A stretch of 64,000 nucleotides of DNA, taken from positions 72,781,501 through 72,845,500 of the forward strand of contig JAZHRO010000013.1 in assembly GCA_037157565.1 (NCBI GenBank), written 5' to 3'. The position numbers and the translations under genes are program-made. Shown here one piece after another: positions 40,401-52,400 of this stretch (position 1 is its first letter; each line of letters begins with the position of its first letter). Source of the DNA: Thalassia testudinum (Eukaryota > Streptophyta > Magnoliopsida > Alismatales > Hydrocharitaceae). Below the pieces are notes generated by a model, which saw only the letters and a list, made by a program, of their open reading frames with translations, was not told the origin of the DNA and did no database searches.

Positions 40401-43400
40401 TGATAGCAACAGAATTAGCCAACATTGCCAACATATCGCCCATGTTGGGCATGTCGTCAAAATAATAGAAATTTTGTGTTGAACGGCTCCAATTTTAACG
40501 TCACTAATATCCCTTGATATCAGCAACATATCGACCGATATTAGGGAAAAAGATACGGGGAGAGGGGGTGTCGATATCTCTTGGGCCATCGATACCGACA
40601 TATCAATGATATATGTTGCTGACATCTTTCCTTGGGTGATGTATCATCGACATCTTGGAAAAAAGATATTCCCGTAATATTTATATGAGTCATGTTGAGA
40701 ATATAGATATATCGCCGATATATCGCTAATATATCAAGATATCTGTTTCCATTTATGCATGAGACTCGTGGCTTTGATGGGCTAAATAAATTCTTTATGT
40801 TGTTGCCTAGAAAGGAAACAATGGAGATTGTTGATGACCTCAAGCCTATTGCACTCTCTAATTGTATTACTTAATCATTGCCAAGGTAACCAGGCTATGT
40901 CCCATGATTCGTGTCATAGTTAATCTAGTTAAATTGGTCTTCATACGAGGTAGATGTCATACCAATTGTTTTGTGCCAACATTAGAGATGGTATTTTTTT
41001 GGCAGACTTGACTTTATTTTTTGTGATGGATTGTTCCTTTGGAAAGTTGACTTTGCAAAAGCCAACAATTTAGTGGATTGGTGATTCTTGTGGGCATCAC
41101 TAGTAAAGAGGGGTTTTCTAAAGTTGTGGATTCAATGGATGAAGAGATACATCACTACATCTTTTTTTTAATTCTGTTGAATGGAAATCCCACTGGAGAA
41201 TGGGTGTATCCAAGGGGTGTGCGACAGGGTTGCCTAGTAACACCTTTATTGTTTGTGATTGTAGCTGACATAGTAGCCATAAGTACATTTGTGGCATGTA
41301 ATGCAAACCTATTTGTGGGCTTTAGAGTAAGTCATGATTCATAGTTGATGATATCGATACTTTATTGATGATGCGCTTGTGATAATAGAAGGTTCTTTGT
41401 CAAAAGTAGAAATTTTGGTTGCTCTATTGTTCATTATTGCGGAAGCATCGAGGTTGAGATTGATTAAGTTGAAAAATATGATAAGCGGAAGCAAGTCAAT
41501 GAAATATCAAAGCATAAATAAGTAATAATACTTGGATTTACATGGAAATCACACTCACAAGTAGGGAGAAAACCATGGAAGAAGGCTTCAATAGGGCAAG
41601 ATTTTATATTGATCTTCTCAAAGCATAAGTAAAGGGATAAATGCTTATTTATAGGCCATCACACACTTCATAATCCCACAATAGACGATGTGGGACTAAA
41701 CCAATTACACATACTCCAACACTCCCCCTTAAGCTAGAGCATGCAATGCTTAGCTTGTACACCATAGAAATCTAACTCTACACAACAAAACACAACTCTC
41801 TCAATTTAGTTCTTGCCTGTGGGCAGGTGTGCTAATGACAACAAGGGATGGAGCTACTGGACGAATTGTTATAGCTGACTCTGACAAGGGCCTCTCCTCT
41901 GGAGACCTCAATTGGCGCTAGTAGCTCCCCAATCAGTATCCCTGTCATGGGCCTTCCTCTGAAGACCTCGAAACTAGATCTCCCCTCTAGAGTCCACGAA
42001 ACTGGATCTCCCATATAGAAACCTGACATGGGCCCTTCTTCTGAGGACCTCAAAACTGGATCTACCTCCTCTAGAGACCTCGAAACTCTAGACCTCCCAG
42101 AGTTGTGGTTTCTCATGTGGTAACCTCGAACAAAGGGGCCCCTAGATGGAGGACGACTATAATAGGATCCACACTCCCCCTTTCTTCTATATCCTATGGC
42201 CTAGTTTACTTAGAAGGTTAACCCCTCAAAAGAAATGTTAACCATCATTTACTTGACTACTTAACCCCCCATCTGGTAACATAGGTTTGGCCACTTTAAC
42301 ACAGGTTTGACTAACACCAATTTCAACTAGTGTTAGCCAAACCTGTATTAAAATCATATGCAACTCACACCTCCAACACCTCTCATGTTTCATATTCCTA
42401 ACACAACTAACAAGTAAACACCATATGGGTTAACACCACAACTTAACACCAATTTAAGTAAACACAAATTGGTGTCAACACCACTATGCAAGTAAACACA
42501 ATTGCAGGTTAACACTAGTTTCACATTTCTTAACACCACTTTCCTAACCCCTCAAATAAACTAACCCTATGAGAGAAGAAAAATAACATAAAGAAGAAAG
42601 AACAACAAGAGAAGAGATTCCCCCCCTCTTCCCTGCAACATCTATCTTTTTCTTATTTTTTTTCCTTTTTGTTCTTGCTCATTTTTTCTTTCTTCACCCT
42701 TTTTTTTCTCCTCTTTTTCCTCCCTTTTTTTATTTTTCCTTCTTCTATCCTTTTTTTCGATATTTTCCTCTTTTTTTTTACTCTTCCTCTCATGTTTTTT
42801 TAATCCAACACACCCTTTTTTTTAAATCCACCATAGAGAGACCAACACCAAAGGAAAATAAGCATCAAAATAGGCAAATAACCCAAAATGAAATCTCATA
42901 CTCCTCAAATCATGATGCTACTCCTTCATTGGCACCTCCATTGCTGCCTTCACTATTGCCATTGCAACGATCTCCGCCTGAGATCACACATATCAACTCA
43001 TCTGGCACACGTGATCTCCTCATCAAATATGCCTCGCGCCGACCCTCTTCCTCCTTTGGTGGACAACGTAGTAGCAGCAACACCACCAGCGTCACTGCTA
43101 GTGATGACTCAAAGGCCTCGCACACCGCTGCTGGGGTCCACTTGAGCCCTAATGGCGCCACCCACCGCCGCCAAGGACTCCATCGCCAACGAGGCTACCC
43201 ACGACGCTACAACACCGCCTGAGCTTCTTGAGAGCCGCCAGCGCTCGCTTGAGCGCCACCTTGGCTTCTCCTTCGCCTTCTTCGCCCCCACTCCAGCTTC
43301 ATGGAATCACAATTGCCATCGTCATCATTCATGCAGGATGCAACTCCTTCAACTTCACCTTCGGCTGCTTGCGTAGCTCCTCACGATCGCCACCATCAGT

Positions 43401-46400
43401 GGCGGAGATCCCACACGTGTCAAGGGGACTCCACAGCACAATCTTCATGGCATGGCATTGGTGGATCCCAATGAATGTGTCATAGTTCATGGACAAGCCA
43501 ATCACAGCCCTCTTCGTCGAGGCTCGATTTACTAAACCCATCAAAGTAGGAGGATCAGATCCTGCGTCCTTTGCCATCATCGGCTCCTTTGGATGAAGAA
43601 ATTGGAACTCCAACAAAAAATAATGATAAACATGATAATCAAAATAAACCTAAAAATCGAACTACCCTGATACCAAGCTAAAAAATATGATAAGCGTAAG
43701 CAAACTAATAAAATATCAAAGTGAAAGCAAGAAATAATACTTAGGTTTACGTGAAAACCCCACTTACGAGGAGCAAGGAGAAAACCATGAGAGAAGGCCC
43801 CGATAGAGTAAGTTTATGTATTATTCATCTCAAAGAATAAGCAGAGGGGTACATGCCTATTTACAGGCCACCACACACTCCATAATCCCATAATAGACGA
43901 TGTGAGACTAAACCAACTACACATACTCCAACAAGTTACAAAGATGACAAACCAAATGCACTTACAGGAATGATTGAAACTCCTGGAGAAGAACTTCCTA
44001 CTTCTTATTTGAGCCTCCCATTTATGGCTTCTAGTGTGGGATACAGAGACTTCACTTTGCTATGGGAAAGGTTGAAGAAAAAAACTTTCTATTTGGTAAT
44101 CAAAGCTACTCTCCAACAGGGGAGGTGGAGATTGGTTCTCTTGAAAGCAATCCTAGCAGCAATCCTGGTGTTCTATTTGTCAATTTTTTGGTCTTCACAG
44201 AAGTGATCTCCATAATTGAAGCTCTCTCAAGGAGGTTCCTGTGGAACGGTGCAAATGGGCAAGGCAAAAGGAGGGTACTTGGTGGCATGGAAAGATATTT
44301 GTTGCCCTTTGAAGGAGGGTCAGTTGGGTATCAATAGAATGTGAGAAATGGAATAAGGCCCTTCTTACGAAGTGTTGTACCATGAATTACAGGGGGGTGA
44401 TGATAGGATTTTTGTAAAAATCATCATGGAACCTTACAGACAGGTGTTAAACCAGTGTGTGGTTATAGGGTAGATGTCAGTTTTCTAGAGGGGTCATCTC
44501 AACATGCTTCTGAAGGTGGAGTTTTTGTTCCGAGGGTTGGAGGTGGTGCTAAAATGGACCTGTGACGTCTCAAAGCACTCGTGGGCAAACCTGGGGCTGC
44601 TAGCGATGGATGTCTCATCTATGGAAGGGTTTTGGGCCTCCTTCAAAATTGGTGTTCAAACAAACACTCATGCTTGGATGAAGGCGATGACAATTTTGTG
44701 GCCGCTTTGGCTCCAGCATAATGCAATGGTTCTTCAAGGAGAGAGGGAGTAGGTTGAAAATGTTGAGAGGGAAATTCATGCATTGTCAAATTTTTAGATG
44801 CAAAATTTGTAGTTTGTATTCGTACTTTTTTTGATAATGGAATGAAGTGGATGACTACCGGAGGTTTTGCCTTTTCAAACAAGGAAAAGAAAATCAGATT
44901 TTGGAGAGATTGGATCCTGTATGGGACGTTACAGGAAGCTTTCCTGCATCTATTTGCATTGGTTCAGGATCAAGATGAATGTCTAGTTGATTGTTGGAGT
45001 GGGCCCTTTGTTAAGGGATGGGTTCTTTGACACAGGCATTTGTCTCAAACTTCTCAGATTCCCAAAATAGAAGTTTTGACTCAGATGCAGGATTTGTATT
45101 GGTGAAGTTGGGCCAAAGTAGGGGACTAAAGACGTATGGGAATGGGAAGATGGGGAGTTCAGTATCAAGAAGGCACTTAAAGTTTTGCATGCTCCCGGTG
45201 GAAAATCATGACAAAGATTTTCCTAGAGATTGTCGACTCCTGTGGAAGGCAAAGGCACTACTGAAGTTCCATTTCTTTCCTTGAGAATATAGAAGGAAGC
45301 AAATAAGTTGGGATATGCAGATGGATATGACTTGCTCTTTGTGCATAGAATGTTGAGCATCTGTCTTTTGATTGCAGTATTGCTTGTTTCACTTGGGGGA
45401 ATACGTGGACTGGATTGGATTGACAGTTCCTCGTTCACAGCTTTGCGGGCCTTCCGTAGAAGGGGAGACATGGCAGGGGACAGGTTGCAGTACAGAACAA
45501 AGCAGGAGAGGGCGGTTCCAGTGGCATTTTTGTGGGATCTTTGGCTAGGAAGGAGTGGGTCATTTTTCCATGGAGGAAGGGCTTATGCAGAAAATATTGT
45601 TATTTGGGCTAGATGAGATATTGGGGAGTGGAGGCATGTGGAGTAGCAATTCCTGATGTAATATATTTCCTGTTTTTCTGAAGGAATGAAATTGGGAACG
45701 CTACTATTCCCTTGTAGCCTTCCTCACACCTTTAAAAAAAATTGACTATAGCAATCTCCAGTCATTCTTCAATCTTGGAAATCCATGACATGGCTCTTAT
45801 CCTACTGCATAGAGGCCACAATCTTTATACCACGAATGTTAAAACTTCAGTTTGTGTTCATATGTCAAAATGTAACCAGGTGAAGTTTGTTCTAAGTAAA
45901 AGGGCTTGCTGCAATCATGTAAATAGCTCCTCCATCAGAGCCTCATATGCAAATACACAGATGAAATATCAAAACAACCAATTTTTTTCCCACATTAAGT
46001 GGGATCAAGCTGCATTGACTCTTGCCTATATTCAAATATATTCTGAGGTTCCAGGACTTAAAAGCATGGAGATTGTAAAGCATGTTTGCACTTGATTATT
46101 AATAAAAACTATAGTAATTATACGATTCTCTCAAAGAAATAGAAACCTAAGCCGTCAATCTATCAAGAAAAATTAAAAACAGAACTTGGCAACTCACTGT
46201 ACCACACTTGATGGACTTCCACACATCCCTTTTAAATCTGGATTCTCGTCTCTCTGCAGCATTAATAATTGACAAACTGGACAACTTTTTTTTACCTAAA
46301 AAGGAAAACAATCATTATGAAACAATGGAGATGATGTGTAAATTCTCTCTTTTTTTTATGGTATGAGATTAAAAAAAAACTCTGTTTCCAATGTAGCTTA

Positions 46401-49400
46401 CAAGATGGTGTAGAGTTCTCCACTTCTATCGGCAAATTAAAAATGACGATGCCATTTTCAGACTTGGATGCAATGTCTTCTTCCCTACTGAGCATCACTG
46501 CCTGATGAAACAATGAAAAGAACTAATATCTCAAATAAACCAAGAGAGAGCATCAACATCATAAACCGAGTAATATTTAATTATATATACCAGATAAATA
46601 CGGACCAAAACCGAACATGAGATTTTGCAAACATTAAGACACACTCCCTACATGGATTCTTTGCTCCTATAGTCAAAATATCGTAACAGAAAAGTCCGAA
46701 ATGCTCAAACCTAGAGGTGGGAAGACATACAGCCTCCACCTGAAAATCTATCCTAGGCCATATTCAGACTTAAATCATGTTGAATTGAATTCAGGTATAT
46801 AAGGATCTTGGAGGTAGATCCATGTATTCTATTCATCAATACATTGTAACCATCCCCTCTCTTTTTCTTATTGTGTAAAATCCGAGCTGCCTAAGGTTCA
46901 CAATATAGGGGGCTTCCCGCACCGCATATATCCTCCCATTTTATGTGCAATTCTCCTATGCGATTATCGCTAAACTGCACCAAAGCGAAAGATTGTAATG
47001 TTCAACCATCAAACTAAAATCTAAAGAAGTGCAGCATTTGTGTGCACCACAACAGTTTGGTGCTACAGTACATCCAAGTCACGGTAGCGGTCCTGCTGTG
47101 TAAAATCCAAGCTGCCAAAGGTTCACAATATAGGGGGCTTCCCAAATATATCCTCCCATTTTATGTGCAATTCTCCTATGCGATTATCACTAAACTGCAC
47201 CAAAGCCAAAGCTTGTAATGTTCAGAAGCTGCCGCATTTGTGCGCACAACAGTTTGGCGCTACAGTGCCTTGGGATACACCTAAGGCACTGTAGCAGTCT
47301 TGCTAGTTCCGTAGCAACTCTCTAAGGTCCCATTTGGTAAAGGTTTAAAGCATAATGCGAAAGTTTTTGGAGATAGTTCTTATTGATTAAAAATAGAAAT
47401 CAACCCCTCTTTATATAGAGAGAGGGGATAGCAATAGTAATCCTAACCTTAGCTAATTTGGAAACAAACTAAAATCAAATCAAATCCTAATATTAGCACA
47501 ACAAAATAAAAAATCCTAACTTAACTCTTAAGAAACCTATTTTAATTATTTATATTTCTAATTTATCTCTAACACTTCCCTCGAGTTAGAGCATGCAGCG
47601 TCTAACATGTAGGAGGTAGAACAAAACTAAGATTCCCTCCTAATGTAGACATCTGAAAGAGCAAGCAACAGAGCGAATTGTAGCAAAATTAGCAGACGCA
47701 ATAGATGGACAAAAGTAGCAGCAGTACTAAATGGGAGAATGTTGTAGTAAAGTAGCAGCCATATATGACAATAGTAAGGCTGTAGCAGTAGTAGCAGCCA
47801 AACATGATAGTAGTAGGGCCATAGTAGTAGTAATAGCCATGGACGAGGTAATGTTTTCAAGTAAAAAATAGTAGTGGTGGGTTGTGATTTAAATGCCGAC
47901 GGATTGGAGGGAGGGCATATCGACACAAATATAGTGTCGGTTTGCAGGGAAACCACCGGCATGCCGACAGTTACCGACGAAACGTCGGCATGCCGACGGT
48001 GGCTGAGCGGCGTTGGGAGTAGAAGCGGGGGGAAGTTTGAAAAGGTTGAGCGGGAAGCTGGTCTGGAGGGCGGTCTGGGAGGGAAGGGGCGGCGGGGGGA
48101 GGGTATTGAAGAGGGAAACAAGGGAAATTTGAATTGGACAGGGGAAATCGGCGCCGGAGGGAATCGGCTGTATCTCCACACACACACACACACGATTCAG
48201 GCTAAAATAACCTGTAAATATATTTTTAATATAAAAAAACCTGATTTAAATGTTTCTAATATCTTGATTTAGTTGTCTTTCAAATCTTAATTATTTCTGT
48301 CGGCATGCACCGGCGTGCCCTCGGCATGCCTCGAAATGTTATTTTTTTTTACCGTCGAAATCATCGAAATCTGTCATCGAAAAACGGGCATTTCCACAGC
48401 ATGCCTTCGGCATGCCCACGAAATGCATACCTACAATTTTATCGGCACGACGTCGAAATCGGCATTTTAAACCTTGGTGGTGGGAAAGCAATGCTCAAAA
48501 TCCCCACCATTGATCAACCTCAGCAAAGAAACCATATGCCAAATCAGAAGTCCCAGCACCTTGGTATGAAGAAGCATTTGGGGCAGAAGCAAAGGCTATA
48601 GCCATAACAGAGGAGGTTTCGCTCCTCAGAAGAGATTGCAAACGCTCCAATTCTGAGGAAGTAAATTGGAGAGGAGGTTGGTCTATCCCAATCTTAGCAA
48701 TAGTCTCTTTTGTGGTAGTTTGATTGGCATAAGCAAGCTTGCCAAACTTGTCCCAGCATCTGTCAGACCGATGTCTGTTGCAATGGATGCAATGAGAGTA
48801 AGTCTAGCCTTGTCCACCATGTCTAGCAACGTGACCACCAAAGCAACCACCTCGACCTCCAAAGACAAAAAGGACAAAGGTATCAGGAACATTAGTAGGA
48901 GCAATCACTAGCAAGACATCCGCATCAATCTTTGTGAGTAGAGGTATAGGTGTCTCATGGTAGTTGTACTCATTAGCATGGTTTTAAAAATCGTGCCTCA
49001 AGGCTATAGAGGCGTACGCCTCGAGGCGAGGCGGCCCCAAATAGCCTTGAGGCGGTAGCCTCGGGGTGCATTCAAGAGGTGTGCGCCTCGATTGAGTCAG
49101 GGCGATCTGAGGCACTCGAGGCGATGAGGCACACATGAGGCGCCGCCTCAGCTGGTTTAGCTGTCATGTGCTTGTCACATGGATCCTTTTAGGGTTGCAA
49201 GGCAAGAAATGAGACTTAGGTGATGCAACATTGCCTCAGCTGCTGCAAAAGGCAAGATCAAAGCCTGCGAAAGGAGAGCATCGCCGGTGGTGAAGATCGA
49301 TCTTCAAGCATTAGTGCAGCTACTGCAGCAACGTCGAAGCTCGAGGAGGAGCATCGTCGTAGCAATGTCGAAGCTCGAGGAGCAGCATCACTGCAACAGC

Positions 49401-52400
49401 ATCGGAGCTCGAGGAGCAGGCATCGCCACAGGCCCGCAGCAGCATCGAAGCTCGAGGAGGATGGTTCTTCGAAGGTTGTTACTTGTTATGCAGCTTGATA
49501 ACCTTATGTGTCAGGACTCAAGAGTACATTATTATCTGATTAGGCATATATCATTAGTGATTTCATATACTAGCCTATTAATAATAATTCTTCAAAGAGT
49601 ATTGTCAGCTTGATAACCTCATGACCAGATTTTGAGTTTTTTAGTGAATTATCTGTTGGTTTGGTAATGTTATTACTTGTTATCTAGGTTACGATAAGAC
49701 TCAGTACCATTAGGCTCCAAAATGACCTCTTTAAGTCATTTGACTTTGCTAGTTTTATTTATTTCTCAAGTTTAGGTCATTTAAGTTGTTTATTTGATTA
49801 TTAATCTCTTTTACGCTTTTAGAGATGGCGCCAAAGGCAAGAAGAGGAGGAAAAGAAGGATCCACTGATAGGTCTGATCTTGGATAGAAGTATTGCATGG
49901 AAATTGACCTTCAAGGATCTCAAAAGAAAGGATATAAGTATGTGAAGTATAACTTCTGTGGGAAAACTATCACAGATGGCATTGCAAGACTAAAGCAACA
50001 CTTAGCGAAGACACAAAAATGTGGGAGCATGTGCAAAGGTGCCATCTGAAGTTGAAACTGAAATTAAGGCATTCTTAGCAAAAAAGGAAGTTGATAGGAG
50101 AACACTTGAAGAAATGGAAGAAATTCTTCACATAGGTGCATATACAATAGAAGGTCCATCTGGGCATGATGAAAATGCACCTACAGGATCAAGTGATGCG
50201 CAAGTGGTGAGGGGTCCTATGAATTTATTTGTTGCAGGAGTTGAACAGAAAGTAGGGCTTGGAAGTGATGGACCTGATAGTGCTCCTCAATGTCCTCCAA
50301 AGTAGGTTACTTTGAATTCTTTTTGGAAGAAAGAACAAAGAATTAGAACGTGTCTTAGTATTGGTAGATTGTTCATTGAGAATGGATTGTCATTCAATTT
50401 GGCCACAAATCCATCTTACTGGCAAATGCTTCAAGATGTAAGTAACTATAGACAGGGATTCAGAGGTCCTACAATGCATGAGTTACGAACTTGGATTTTG
50501 AAAGAAGAAATCAAGACAATGCTACTATGATGGACCAAGCGAAAGCATGTTGGGAAGAGATTGGATGTAGCATAATGTCTGATGGTTGGACAGATACAAG
50601 AGGACGCACCTTAATCAATTTTTTGGTTAACCCAAAAGGTACGTGGTTTCTGAAATCTGTCGATGCCTCTGATGAGATCAAGAATGCTGATTATCTCTTC
50701 AAATTGATGGATGATGTTGTTGAAGAAGTGGGCAAAAGTAATGTTATCCAAGTGAACAAATAATACATCAGCTTATAAAAAAGCTGGAGAGAAATTGATG
50801 GAAAAAAAGGCAACATCTATATTGGACTCCGTGCACTGCTCATTACATTGACCTTATGTTGGAGGATATCATGAAGCTACATTTTCATGACTCTGTTTTC
50901 AAGGAGACCAAACAAATAATCAATTACATATATGCACATGCTTAGGTGGTGGCCATGATAAGGAAGCATGTAGGAGGAGACTTGGTGAGACCTGTCGTCA
51001 CTTGGTTTGCTACTGCTTTCCTTACCTTACAGAGATTGCTAATGGCAAACGATGATCTTGAGTCTTTTTTCACCTCAAAAAGGTGAAAGTGCAACAGCTA
51101 TGCATTGAAGGTTCAAGGGCAAGCTGTACAAAATATTGTCCTCAAAAGTAGAACATTTTGGCCTGGTGTAGCCTATTTGATAAGGACAATCAAACTGTTG
51201 GTGTTGGTTTTAAGAATGGTGGATGCTAAACAATATCTACCCATGGGACTTATTTAAAAGGCTATGGATAGGGCCAAGGAAGCTATTGCAAAAAATTTGG
51301 GTAATGATGAAAAGAAGTACAAGACAATCTGGGACATCATTGACATAAAATGAGACATGCAATTGCACACACACTTGCATGCTGCTACCTATTTTCTGAA
51401 TCCCCAATGCCAGTATGAGCCAACTTTTAAAGTTAATTCAGAAGTAAAGGTGAGATTGTACTCATGCTTTCAGAGGTTGATTCTTGACAAGGATAAGAGG
51501 TTGAATGTGGATCTCCAAACAGATGCATTTGTTAATGGAAGAGGATTATTTGGATGATCCAATGCCATTGCAACTCGTTTTAAGAGGAGTCCTAGTAAAG
51601 TCCTTTCACTGATTCTATCATTTAAATTAACAAATTTTGTTAATTTTTCCCTATATACTATAAACAAATTTTCCATTATAGCGGATTGATGGAGAGCATT
51701 TGGTGATGAAACATCTGAGTTGAAAAAGTTTGCCATGCGCATTTTAAGTTTTGCTTGTAGTGCATCCGCAAAATTGGAGTACTTTTAATCAGGTAAAAAG
51801 TCCATATTTGTGTTTTAAATTTAGAGTAATATATAATAATTAGGCTATGATTATAAAAAATTTAATGGTGAACTTTTCATTAAGTAGGTCCATACTAAAA
51901 GAAGAAACAGGCTTAGACAAGATAAACCAAATGACTTGGTTTATTGTATGTTCAAATTGAAATTGAAACATAAGGAGGTGAAGAAAAAGACAATGGATGA
52001 CCCTCTATTCTTAGAGGAAGTGGACTCAGATGATGAGTGGATTGCTGAGCTACAACTTTGCGAAACAAAAATTGATGCTTATGAAGAGCTTGATGCAACT
52101 GTAGCTTTAAAAGAGGATCCTATTGATCTTGAGCAGTTAGTAGGAGCAAAGGGAGGAACACAAGGATTTGGAAGCAAAAAAAAGAGGCAAAAGAGAAAGT
52201 ACAAGGGTAAATGTAATATGTAATTTTATATTTTGCTAAACTATGATATTTAAATTTACAAACTTAGGTTCTAACTTCTAAGAGATTGTTTAAAATGGCT
52301 TATCTTTTAGGCAAAGCTGTTATTGACGTTGAGGAAGAAGAGTTTCAAGAAAGTGATAGAGATACTGAGGAAGATGTTGATGATGAAGCTAGGATGAAGT

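Larger units (their letters stand above)
41472..43933 (-). mobile_element. Non-autonomous LTR retroelement (TRIM/LARD type 4) inside LINE 3
   Basis: In minus orientation: 5' LTR at 43680-43933, primer site TGGTATCAGGG next to it (43661-43673), inner region, purine tract GCTTAAGGGGGAG (41722-41734), and 3' LTR at 41472-41721. Both LTRs start TGTTGGAGTATGTGTA. Flanks AGTTG and AGTTA fit a 5-bp duplication. The inner 1.95 kb has no pol. It holds a MITE-like element, pyrimidine tracts and a 95-codon unknown frame. Confidence 0.85.
38451..45742 (+). mobile_element. LINE (L1 type) 3, interrupted by a hAT-like element and an LTR element
   Basis: The endonuclease end starts at about 38515 ([15 protein letters not shown]). 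The RT is split at 39569/40751 and at 41471/43934. The thumb and zf-RVT follow, and an A-rich end (CTTTAAAAAAAATTG) lies at about 45735. The LINE reading resumes on each side of both insertions. Intron 4 of HRQ1, antisense. Confidence 0.82.
47356..48968 (-). mobile_element. Ty1/copia remnant C (minus strand, internally deleted)
   Basis: A 3' LTR (47356-47574) with the purine tract AACTCGAGGGAAG at its edge, CTA/CTG-rich debris, then a gag fragment with a zinc knuckle at about 48485-48960. Pol is missing. Two DNA elements have inserted: hAT-like A copy 3 and, at its edge, the hAT transposon. Confidence 0.65.

Noticed and set aside
42888..43485. Ser/Arg/His-rich plus-strand frames in the LTR element at 41.5-43.9 kb
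   Set aside because: Low-complexity, overlapping each other, and opposite to the element's orientation. No domain seen.
45742..46095. 117-codon plus-strand open frame beside exon 4
   Set aside because: Antisense in an intron, no recognisable domain, and begins inside the LINE 3 tail. Probably chance.
47882..48196. CA microsatellite as an independent repeat feature
   Set aside because: It lies inside the hAT-like element and appears at the same place in copy 2, so it is treated as part of the element.
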